Origin: JBFFXF01 sp041569895
Lineage (GTDB): Bacteria > Planctomycetota > UBA8108 > JACQVS01
Length of the DNA: 16,507 bases
NCBI GenBank assembly: GCA_041569895.1
Contig: JBFFXF010000164.1
Coordinates: forward strand, 1-16,507
Direction: 5' to 3'
Positions 1-8,878 of this stretch are shown here, one piece after another. A program made the translations under genes and the position numbers. Numbering within the stretch: position 1 is the stretch's first letter; the number at the start of each line of letters is the position of its first letter. The notes under the pieces are model-generated. The model was not told where the DNA came from. It searched no databases and was given only the letters and a program-made list of their open reading frames with translations.

Positions 1-203
1 CCGGCGCGTGGTCGAACGAGAATCCCGACCTCGATGTCCACGCCGCGGATCACCTCGGCGATCATTCCGGCGCTCGGCGTCAGGCCGCCCTCGGCGAGCG
101 CGGCGGAGAGCTCGATGCGATCGGCGCCGCCCTCCGCGGCCGCGACCGCGGACTCGACGCTGTCGACGCACACCTCGACGACGACGTCATCACGACCGTT
201 CAT
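1..203 (-). CDS. cutC: CutC-like copper homeostasis protein, 3' part cut by window edge
   Basis: Reading the minus strand from the ATG at 203 gives 67 codons without a stop, running off the left edge. The peptide begins MNGRDDVVVEVCVDSVESA and continues with EGGADRIELSAALAEGGLTPS. This is the N-terminal signature of the CutC TIM-barrel family: a first strand with a Cys, then GADRIEL, then EGGLTPS. The segment ends in ILVRPRA, matching the conserved IRPR region. CutC is a cytoplasmic protein linked to copper tolerance in E. coli; its biochemical activity is not settled. Only about a quarter of a usual CutC (roughly 200-250 aa) lies in the window. The gene is divergent from the one starting at 270, with 66 bp between the start codons. 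No strong ribosome-binding site is seen; an AAGGGA lies about 14 nt upstream. Family assignment is strong despite the truncation; function is inferred from the family. Confidence 0.85.
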   Translation of the reverse strand, partial: MNGRDDVVVEVCVDSVESAVAAAEGGADRIELSAALAEGGLTPSAGMIAEVIRGVDIEVGILVRPRA

Positions 204-219
204 GGAAGCTCGTTTTCCC

Positions 220-248
220 TTGATTTCACTCCGAAGCTCTCCAATGAT
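220..248 (+). promoter_or_regulatory. Putative promoter of the YdjY/acylphosphatase-FG-GAP pair
   Basis: TTGATT (220-225) and AATGAT (243-248) are separated by 17 nt and each matches the sigma-70 consensus at four of six positions. They lie in the 66-bp divergent gap, just upstream of the GGAGG at 259-263. Transcription from here would leave a leader of only about 15 nt. This is a weak call in G+C-rich DNA. Confidence 0.25.
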
Positions 249-269
249 CGTGGTCGCCGGAGGTGACAC

Positions 270-1289
270 ATGAGAAAGGGTCGTTGCTGTTCGTGGGGCC
301 CGCTCGCCTCGATCGCCATCTGCGTCCTCGCCTGCGCCGTCATCATCCTGACCATCTTCCCGCCCGAGCTCGACACCGCGGGCAGCGCCTCGCCCGAGTC
401 CGCGCCCGTCGCCGCCGAGAAGCCCGCGGCCGTGAAGCCCGTGGTCGACGAGAAGGCGGGCACGGTCACGATTCCCGCGGTCGTCGCGGAGCAGGGCAAG
501 TACTTCGACAAGCTCAAGGGCTCGATCGAGTACGTCCTCGTCGCCAGGGGCGGCAAGGCGTACGAGACGGTCTTCGTCACCGACGCGGACCCTCTCGCGC
601 TCGACGCCGCGCTCCGCAAGCTCGGCCTGGAGACGGGGAAGCCGGCGGCGGACGACTCGCCACCGACCGGCGCGCCCGTGAAGATCTTCGCAGAGTTCTC
701 GCGAGAGGGGAAGAAGGAGCGTCGCGCGGTCGACGAGCTCGTGGCGTACAAGAAGACCGGCAAGGCCCTGACGCCGACGACCTGGACGGTGACCGGCTCG
801 CGCAAGAGCATCGATCCGGAGAGCGGCGGGAAGGTCCTCGAGAGCGCCGTGACGAAGAGCATCATCGGACTGCACTACACGGATCCTTCCCCGCTCATCC
901 AGAACTCGCGAGCGGAGGCCCGCACGGAGAACATCTACAAGACGAACCTCGACCTGCTTCCCGAGAAGGGCACGGCGGTGACGCTCGTCTTCGAGAAGCC
1001 GCGCGCCGCGCCAGGAACGATCCGCGTCCACGCGTTCCTCTCCGGACGCGTCCAGGGCGTGGGTTTCCGCGCGTTCACACAACGCGAGGCGCGCAAGCTC
1101 GAGCTCACCGGCTGGGTGAAGAACCTCCCTGACGGCCGCGTCGAGACCGTCATCGAGGGGCCGGAAGCGGCCGTGACGCAGCTTCTGGCGAAGTTGAAGA
1201 GAGGCCCGCGCGCAGCGCGCGTCAGCGGGCTGGAGAAGATGGAGGAGCCCGCCCGGGCGACGTTCCGCGATTTCACGATCGAACGCTGA
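270..1289 (+). CDS. Membrane-anchored YdjY-like domain protein fused to a C-terminal acylphosphatase
   Basis: 339 aa. The ATG at 270 is preceded by GGAGG (259-263, spacing 6). Residues 11-30 are a single hydrophobic segment, so the protein is probably tethered to the inner membrane with the rest outside; there is no clean lipobox. An Ala/Pro/Glu-rich linker (about 35-58) follows. Residues about 60-242 look like the YdjY-type domain of unknown function found in planctomycete-like genomes (EKAGTVTIPA at 61-70, then KGSIEYVLVA, FVTDADPLALDAALRKLG). Residues 251-339 are a complete acylphosphatase: GRVQGVGFR (259-267) with the catalytic Arg at 267, and GWVKNLPDG (281-289) with the catalytic Asn at 285. 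The Arg-Asn spacing of 18 equals that of the family. Acylphosphatases hydrolyse carboxyl-phosphate bonds and are normally free cytosolic proteins of about 90 aa, so the fusion to an exported domain is odd. The FG-GAP gene follows after 36 nt, probably in one operon. The acylphosphatase call is firm; the YdjY call is moderate. Confidence 0.9.
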   Translation: MRKGRCCSWGPLASIAICVLACAVIILTIFPPELDTAGSASPESAPVAAEKPAAVKPVVDEKAGTVTIPAVVAEQGKYFDKLKGSIEYVLVARGGKAYETVFVTDADPLALDAALRKLGLETGKPAADDSPPTGAPVKIFAEFSREGKKERRAVDELVAYKKTGKALTPTTWTVTGSRKSIDPESGGKVLESAVTKSIIGLHYTDPSPLIQNSRAEARTENIYKTNLDLLPEKGTAVTLVFEKPRAAPGTIRVHAFLSGRVQGVGFRAFTQREARKLELTGWVKNLPDGRVETVIEGPEAAVTQLLAKLKRGPRAARVSGLEKMEEPARATFRDFTIER

Positions 1290-1325
1290 GAAGCACTGAC
1301 CCTTCCCCCGCCGCGGAGGTCGGAG

Positions 1326-3770
<2,445 letters not shown>

Positions 3771-3806
3771 GTGAATCGTCCCGGTCCCGGACCGGAGACG
3801 ACTCAT
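3771..3806 (+). terminator. Long hairpin after the FG-GAP gene, possible terminator
   Basis: The hairpin begins directly after the stop codon at 3768-3770. An inner stem CCGGTC (3781-3786) pairs with GACCGG (3790-3795) around a CCG loop. After a bulged A at 3796 the stem continues as GTGAATCGTC against GACGACTCAT, with one mismatch and a terminal G-T wobble. No T-run follows, so classical intrinsic termination is uncertain; an mRNA 3'-end stabiliser is equally possible. The right arm is also the left end of the repeat at 3797-3935. Confidence 0.5.
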
Positions 3807-3935
3807 GAGGAACGCAGGAAGACGACGAAGAAAGGAAGATCCGCTCGACAGCTCGAGCGAAGCTCACGAAGATCAGCCCCAGCAGACCATCCGTTTCCTG
3901 CTCTCCCGAGTTTCCTGACTTCCTCCTGAATCGTC
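3797..3935. repeat. Repeat copy A with terminal inverted repeats (139 bp)
   Basis: The left end reads GACGACTCATGAGGAACGCA and then GGAA. The right end, read on the other strand, starts GACGATTCAGGAGGAAGTCA and then GGAA, so the ends are imperfect inverted repeats of about 24 nt. Positions 3855-3936 align without gaps to 12413-12494 of copy B at 67 of 82 positions, so the two are copies of one family. Copy A lacks most of the interior present in B. An 11-bp direct repeat CGGTCCCGGAC lies on both sides (3782-3792 and 3957-3967), though not flush with the ends. The copy contains no gene. It fills the gap between the convergent genes ending at 3770 and 3970. Confidence 0.7.
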
Positions 3936-3969
3936 TTCGGAATCGGATCTCTGTCTCGGTCCCGGACTG

Positions 3970-5187
3970 TCACCGCCCGCGAACGGCGATCACGCTCCCG
4001 TTGCTCGCGCCCGTGACAATGCGTCCACCGCCCGCGGCCGGTGACGAGCGGAACTGCGCGTCGCCGGCGATGGCGGCGAGGTCAAGCGTTCCGAGGACCT
4101 CGCCCGAGGCGAGCGAGGCGACGGTGAGCTTGCCGGCGGAGCCGATCACCAGCGCCGCGCGCGGGCCGACCAGGGGTGATGCGACCACGGGGCTCCCGGC
4201 CTCGCACTTCCACTCGATGTCGCCCTTGGCCGCGTCGAGCGCATAGAGGTGGCCGTCGCGACAGCCGACGAGGAGCGTCCTGCCGGCGGCCGCGACCGCG
4301 GTGTGGACGGCGTCGGGAAAATCGCGCGACCACAGCTTCTTGCCGCTGGTCGCCGCGAGACACACGACGCGACCACGCGGCTCCTCATCGCTGGCGATCA
4401 GGTTGCCGTTGCCGAGCCCGTAGTAGACGCGCGTGCCGACGAGAACCGGCGATCCCCACACCGGAAGGTCGATCGGCGAGCGCCACCGCTCCGAGCCGTC
4501 CCGCGCCGAGAGACAGATGGCGGCCGTGCCGCCGTAGCCGGTGCCCGCGAAGACGAGCCCCGAAGCGACCAGCGGCGAGATGTCGACATGGGCATCCTCG
4601 AAGTGCCAGATCGCCTTGCCGCTCGCGGCATCGACGCAGTGGAGGCCGTCGTCGCCGGCGCCGAAGTAGACGCGACCGTCATGCACCGCCGGGCTCGACT
4701 CGACGTGGCTGCCGGTCGCGAACTCCCACCTGTCCTCCCCCGTGGCCGCGTCGAGGCAGATGACCTTGCACCCGGTGTCCTGGTGGTAGCCCTCGCCGAT
4801 GAAGACGCGCCCGTCGGCCACCGCGGGCGACGAGAAGACCGGCTTCGCCGTCTTGCGCTCCCACTTCAGCGCGCCGCTCGCCGCGTCGATGCAGACCACC
4901 CGGCCGCTGCGGCGAAACACCGACTGCTCCGCCACACCGACATAGATGGCGTCACCGGCGATCGCCGGCGACGAGTCGACGCTCGGCTTGCGCCCCTCGC
5001 CGAGAAACACCCACTCCTTCTCGAGCGCGGCCGGGACGGCGGCCCCGCCGGGATTGCCGGTGCGTTTCGAATCGCCGCGAAAGAGCGGCCAGTCGCCCGC
5101 GGCCAGCCCGCCGCCGACGAGCACGGCGGCCACCAGCGCGGCGATCCAGCTCCTGTGTGTCGTCTCGTGTGTCATGCGCGGGCGCAT
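3970..5187 (-). CDS. Exported PQQ-like beta-propeller protein, eight blades
   Basis: 405 aa from the ATG at 5187, chosen because AGGAGG lies 8 nt upstream (5196-5201) and a signal peptide follows; the frame is open to an ATG at 5262 but that extension (25 aa) is hydrophilic. Residues 1-30 (n-region with HETTHRS, core WIAALVAAVLVGGGL, AAG cleavage) direct export. GDWPLFRGDSKRTG follows, the usual start of PQQ_2-type propellers. Eight blades can be counted from the SSPA-type strands: SSPAIAGDAIYVG, SSPAVADGRVFIG, SSPAVHDGRVYFG, ISPLVASGLVFAG, GSPVLVGTRVYYG, TAVAAAGRTLLVG, ASPLVGPRAALVIG and SSPAAGGGRIVTG. Most are followed by a (V/L)xCLDAATGExxWxF docking motif. The fold usually serves as a protein- or ligand-binding scaffold; I see no evidence for bound PQQ or catalysis. 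It lies 94 nt downstream of the dikinase/membrane fusion on the same strand and probably belongs to that operon. Confidence 0.9.
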   Translation of the reverse strand: MRPRMTHETTHRSWIAALVAAVLVGGGLAAGDWPLFRGDSKRTGNPGGAAVPAALEKEWVFLGEGRKPSVDSSPAIAGDAIYVGVAEQSVFRRSGRVVCIDAASGALKWERKTAKPVFSSPAVADGRVFIGEGYHQDTGCKVICLDAATGEDRWEFATGSHVESSPAVHDGRVYFGAGDDGLHCVDAASGKAIWHFEDAHVDISPLVASGLVFAGTGYGGTAAICLSARDGSERWRSPIDLPVWGSPVLVGTRVYYGLGNGNLIASDEEPRGRVVCLAATSGKKLWSRDFPDAVHTAVAAAGRTLLVGCRDGHLYALDAAKGDIEWKCEAGSPVVASPLVGPRAALVIGSAGKLTVASLASGEVLGTLDLAAIAGDAQFRSSPAAGGGRIVTGASNGSVIAVRGR

Positions 5188-5195
5188 GGCTCGGG

Positions 5196-5201
5196 CCTCC
5201 T
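5196..5201 (-). promoter_or_regulatory. Ribosome-binding site fixing the start of the 405-aa propeller
   Basis: The minus strand reads AGGAGG here, 8 nt before the ATG at 5187. It supports 5187 over the in-frame ATGs at 5262 and 5175. Confidence 0.7.
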
Positions 5202-5281
5202 GTGGTGCTGTCGTGCCGTCGGGGTCGCGCGTCGGATCAAGCTTCACCACGGCGGACGCCAAAGCAATGAAAAAGCAGACG

Positions 5282-8200
5282 TCACCGCAGGCCGGCGATG
5301 CGCTGCAGGAGGAGCGCGAAGACCACGGCGAGCACCAGGAACGTCACCAGCGGGGGTGACGCGGCCTGACGCGGCGTCAGCTTGCCCCCCGTGGCCCACT
5401 CGACGACGGCGCCGAGCGCGCGGAAGGCCGGCTCGGGAAGCTCGACCGCGACCGGCCTGCCGACGATTTCGATCTCGACGGTGCCGTCGGGCGACGTTCC
5501 CGGCTGGCGTTGCTCCGCCGCGAACCAGCGTCCATGCGTCACGAGGACGCGCCGCTCGACGCGCCGCTCGCGGACCGTCACGGCGACCGTCCGCAGCCCC
5601 TCCTCGAGCGCCTCGACGGTCCACGACGCGCGGTACGGCGCCCGCCGGGGTGACTCGCGGTTCGGCTCGAGCCGGCGGTACGGCTCGTCGACGACTCGCA
5701 GCCCGGACGGCGCGTCGAGACGCGCGTAGCGAAGATACCGATCGGAGGCGTCCGGACGAACGAAGGCGGTCACGGCGAACCGCGTCCCCGGACTCACCGG
5801 CTCGGCGGGGAAACGCTGCTGGATCCACAGCACGGCGAGACAGAACGGCACGAACGACCAGCCGATCGGACGGAGCAGCTCGAGCGTCCTCTCGGACGAC
5901 GCCTGTCGCATTCGACGCCGCAACGTCTCCACCGTGCTCGCGAACGTGCCGGAGCGCCGGCGAAGACGGATCTGCTCGCGGTACCAGCGGAGTCGACACC
6001 GCATGGCGCGCAGCAGCGCGGGATCGGCGGCCGTGAGCTGGAGCGCGACGCCGAGGATCGCGGCGAGACCCGCGACGCCGGCGACCGACCAGAACGTCGT
6101 CGGCCCGACGTTCAGCGTCCAGTCGAAGAGGAGCTCGACGAACGGCGTCACGGCCCCCGAGATCGGGGGCACGGCGACAATGGCGATCGAGACGGCGATC
6201 GCGGCGGCGAGTCCCGCTGCGACCCGCCGGCCGAGCCGCTCGCCGACCGGTGGGACGTACGGCTCGGCGGGCAGTGGTGGCGCTGTGCCCTCGTCGTCGA
6301 CAGCGCCGGGCGACTCGTCGACGCGATCGCCACCGGCGGCGCGAACGACCTCGCCGCGCTCGCCGTCGACGGTGACCGGCTCACCGTCCTCGAGCAGCTC
6401 TCGCGCGCCGGGAAGCGAGACCGCGGGAACGCCGAAGTCGCGACAGACGATGGCGCCGTGCGACAGCGCCCCGCCGCGCTCGACGATGAGCGCGGCCGCT
6501 CGCGCGAGGAGCGGCGTCCACGCGGGATCGGTCGAGCCGCAGACGAGCACGAACGGACCATCGAACGAAGGTGCGTCGCCGGGGTCGGCGCAGACCCAGA
6601 CGCGACCTCCGCCGCGACCGCCGGCGAGCGGCGTCCCGGCGATGACGCGCGACCATGGCGTCATGTGACCTTCGGACCGTGCGTGGTGAGCATCGCCGTC
6701 GCCGGCGAGAAACGCATCGACGGTGTCCGCCGCGAGAAAGACCGGCGGCTCGATGGTGCGCGCCGTGCGCTCGCCCGCTCGGCGTTCCCGCAAACGCTCG
6801 CGAACGTCCGCGGAGACCCGACCGCGCCGCTCGACGAGCTCGCGAAGCTCGGCGCGCTGCAAGTAGAAGACCTGGCCGTCGAGTCGCCATCGCCGGTCGA
6901 GCTCGAGCAGCAGGCGACGCAGCGCCGCCATGCCGATCATCCAGTGGTGCTTCCACGTCTCGCGCCAGGGCAGGAGCTCTCGCGCTTCCCGGAGAAGCTC
7001 GTCGAAGCGCGCCACCTCGTCCGGCCCGCGCTCCGAGGTGAGCCAGTCCCGGACACGCCGCGCCTCCTCGAGGCTCTCGACGCGCGAGCGCCCGTGCCGC
7101 GCCTCGAGCTCCCGTCCGGCGTCGCCTGCGAGGGACGACGCGAGCCGGAGCACCGCCGCGGGATCCTCGGCCCAGCGCGGTCGAGCCAGGTCCATCTCCT
7201 CGCGTCCCCGGTGCCCGTGACGCGACAGGAACGTCCCGAGGTCGAGCTCCCCGCGCCCGAGACGGGCGAGGTCGAGGTTGCACTCGACCGCGATGTCGCC
7301 ATCGAGCGCGGCGAGCAGCGCGGCGGCCGCCGGCACGGCCCGTTCCTCGCCGAGGTGCCGCTCGAGAAAATCGGCGAGCTCGGCGTGCGCGATGCCGCCG
7401 AGGAGCGACAGCTTGAGCGCCCGCCGCGGGAAGTCGTGGATGACGCGTTCGACGTGATCGTCGATCGAGGCCAGCAGCGCGTCGTCACCGAGCGCGGCGA
7501 GGTCGATGCGCCTGGACGTCGCGCACCACGCGAGCCACCGGACGAGCGTCCGTCGCTCGTACACGCGCAGAAAGTCGCGTCGCACCCGATCGACGCGACG
7601 CGCCGCGCGCATCGATCGCATGGCGGTGCGCAGCGCCGTGAGCGGTGTCGCCGAGGGATCGCGAGCGGTCGGCGGCTCGTCGAGCAGCTCCGGGCGTCGC
7701 CGCACGGCCTCCGGGTCGTGGCGATAGAAACCGGTGCCGTAGAAGAGGCGCGCCGTACGGTCGAGGTCGGCGTAGACGCGACCGCAGAAGAGTCGCAGGA
7801 AACCGTCCTCGACCACGTCATTGGCCGGCGTGAAGCCGAGGTCGCGGTACATCGCGAGGAAGCCACCGCCACCGCGAAAAAACTCCTCGTAGAGCTCCCA
7901 GGTCAGCGGCGTCGGGTGCTTCAGCGTCGTGTCGAGGTTGTGACGGACGAACGGAGTGTGCTCGAGCCTCGGACGCAGGCGGGCCACCTCGGCGGCCACG
8001 AGATCGCGCCGCCGATCGCTCGCGGCGGGCGCCCCGCGGCGCACCCGCCGTGCCTGCAGGAGGAAGAGCTCGCCCGACGCGATCCCCCACTCGACGTCGA
8101 CGGCGTGCCCGAGGCGATCCTCGAGGCGCAGCACGGTGTCCGCGAGCTCGCGCAGACGCTCGCCGTCGAGGACCGGCTGTTCGTTACGCGCAACTGTTTC

Positions 8201-8878
8201 GCGCACGACGAGGTCGCCTCGCCCGACGCGATAGCGATCCGGCGTCACGGCGCCGGAGACCAGGCGCTCGCCGAGGCCCCGCACCGCCTCGATGACGATC
8301 TCGTCGTCCTTTCGGAGCTCGTCGGGGTCGACCGAGAACGCCACACCGGCGGAGTCGGCGGGACACATCGCCTGCACCGTCACCGCCGTGCCGTCGAGGC
8401 CGACCAGCCCCCGCTCCCGGCGATACGCCACGGCGCGCTCGCCACGCCATGAGCGAAACACCTGCTCCGCGGCGTCGAGAATCGATTCGATCGAATCGAC
8501 ATCGAGCAGCGTGTCCATCATGCCGGGCATGCTCTCGGCCGCTCCCGAGCGCACCGCGACGCGCAGGCTGCCATCGCCCGACCCGAGCGACCTGCCGGTG
8601 ATCGACTCGAGCCGGAGGACCGCTTCCCGGACCCGATCGCGCAGCCCGGATGGCCAGCGCTCGCCCGCATCGAACCAGGCGCGGCAGCACGGCGTGCCGA
8701 GCGTGAAACCGGGCGGCACGTTGAAGCCCATCGCCGACATCAGGTGCAGGCTGCTCCCCTTGCCGCCGAGGAGATGGCGGATCTCGTCGGCGCGCTCGCC
8801 GCCGGCCGGGAGCGACTCGATCCCGTCGACGTCACTCGCGCCGTCACCGAAGAAGTGGATCGGGAATGACATGCTCAT
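5282..8878 (-). CDS. PEP-synthase/rifampin-phosphotransferase-like dikinase fused to a C-terminal Oxa1/EMC3-like membrane module
   Basis: 1198 aa from the ATG at 8878, which overlaps the upstream stop as ATGA (8875-8878); a weak GGAAG precedes it. Residues 30-280 are the PPDK_N ATP-grasp: GGKG with Lys40, VRSGAAESMPGMMDT with Arg110, and near its end Asp261, Glu263 and Gln275 in DVEW...LLQAR, matching the ATP-binding residues of pyruvate phosphate dikinase. Residues 300-720 are a helical middle region with GHRGREEMDLARPRW (555-569) and LPWRETWKHHW, as in rifampin phosphotransferase-type proteins. Residues 775-848 are the swivelling domain, GGALSHGAIVCRDFGVPAV, with phospho-acceptor His807. 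The PEP/pyruvate-binding TIM barrel is absent. A linker leads to TMs at about 885-905, 929-950, 1004-1021 and 1176-1193. An Arg-rich helical stretch (957-1003) lies between TM2 and TM3, and a beta-rich segment (1025-1145) between TM3 and TM4. By the positive-inside rule the kinase and Arg-rich helices are cytoplasmic and the beta segment is outside. TM2-helices-TM3-TM4 recalls EMC3/DUF106 proteins (LRPIGWSFVPFCLAVLW). The dikinase call is firm; the superfamily of the membrane part is inference and the substrate is unknown. Confidence 0.88.
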   Translation of the reverse strand: MSMSFPIHFFGDGASDVDGIESLPAGGERADEIRHLLGGKGSSLHLMSAMGFNVPPGFTLGTPCCRAWFDAGERWPSGLRDRVREAVLRLESITGRSLGSGDGSLRVAVRSGAAESMPGMMDTLLDVDSIESILDAAEQVFRSWRGERAVAYRRERGLVGLDGTAVTVQAMCPADSAGVAFSVDPDELRKDDEIVIEAVRGLGERLVSGAVTPDRYRVGRGDLVVRETVARNEQPVLDGERLRELADTVLRLEDRLGHAVDVEWGIASGELFLLQARRVRRGAPAASDRRRDLVAAEVARLRPRLEHTPFVRHNLDTTLKHPTPLTWELYEEFFRGGGGFLAMYRDLGFTPANDVVEDGFLRLFCGRVYADLDRTARLFYGTGFYRHDPEAVRRRPELLDEPPTARDPSATPLTALRTAMRSMRAARRVDRVRRDFLRVYERRTLVRWLAWCATSRRIDLAALGDDALLASIDDHVERVIHDFPRRALKLSLLGGIAHAELADFLERHLGEERAVPAAAALLAALDGDIAVECNLDLARLGRGELDLGTFLSRHGHRGREEMDLARPRWAEDPAAVLRLASSLAGDAGRELEARHGRSRVESLEEARRVRDWLTSERGPDEVARFDELLREARELLPWRETWKHHWMIGMAALRRLLLELDRRWRLDGQVFYLQRAELRELVERRGRVSADVRERLRERRAGERTARTIEPPVFLAADTVDAFLAGDGDAHHARSEGHMTPWSRVIAGTPLAGGRGGGRVWVCADPGDAPSFDGPFVLVCGSTDPAWTPLLARAAALIVERGGALSHGAIVCRDFGVPAVSLPGARELLEDGEPVTVDGERGEVVRAAGGDRVDESPGAVDDEGTAPPLPAEPYVPPVGERLGRRVAAGLAAAIAVSIAIVAVPPISGAVTPFVELLFDWTLNVGPTTFWSVAGVAGLAAILGVALQLTAADPALLRAMRCRLRWYREQIRLRRRSGTFASTVETLRRRMRQASSERTLELLRPIGWSFVPFCLAVLWIQQRFPAEPVSPGTRFAVTAFVRPDASDRYLRYARLDAPSGLRVVDEPYRRLEPNRESPRRAPYRASWTVEALEEGLRTVAVTVRERRVERRVLVTHGRWFAAEQRQPGTSPDGTVEIEIVGRPVAVELPEPAFRALGAVVEWATGGKLTPRQAASPPLVTFLVLAVVFALLLQRIAGLR

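Noticed and set aside
270..1289. Lipoprotein signal in the YdjY/acylphosphatase protein (VLAC at residues 19-22).
   Set aside because: The Cys is followed by further hydrophobic residues (AVIILTIF) instead of a polar mature start, so an uncleaved anchor fits better.
4249..6036. Long open frame on the plus strand opposite the dikinase and propeller genes.
   Set aside because: Composition is Arg/Ala/Pro-rich without domain motifs. The minus strand has recognisable families throughout, so this is an antisense shadow.
6458..8452. 664-codon open frame on the plus strand opposite the dikinase.
   Set aside because: It mirrors the codon pattern of the dikinase gene on the opposite strand and shows no conserved motif; the dikinase motifs are unmistakable.
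5282..8878. Annotation as pyruvate phosphate dikinase or PEP synthase proper.
   Set aside because: The C-terminal PEP/pyruvate-binding barrel is absent and replaced by membrane segments.
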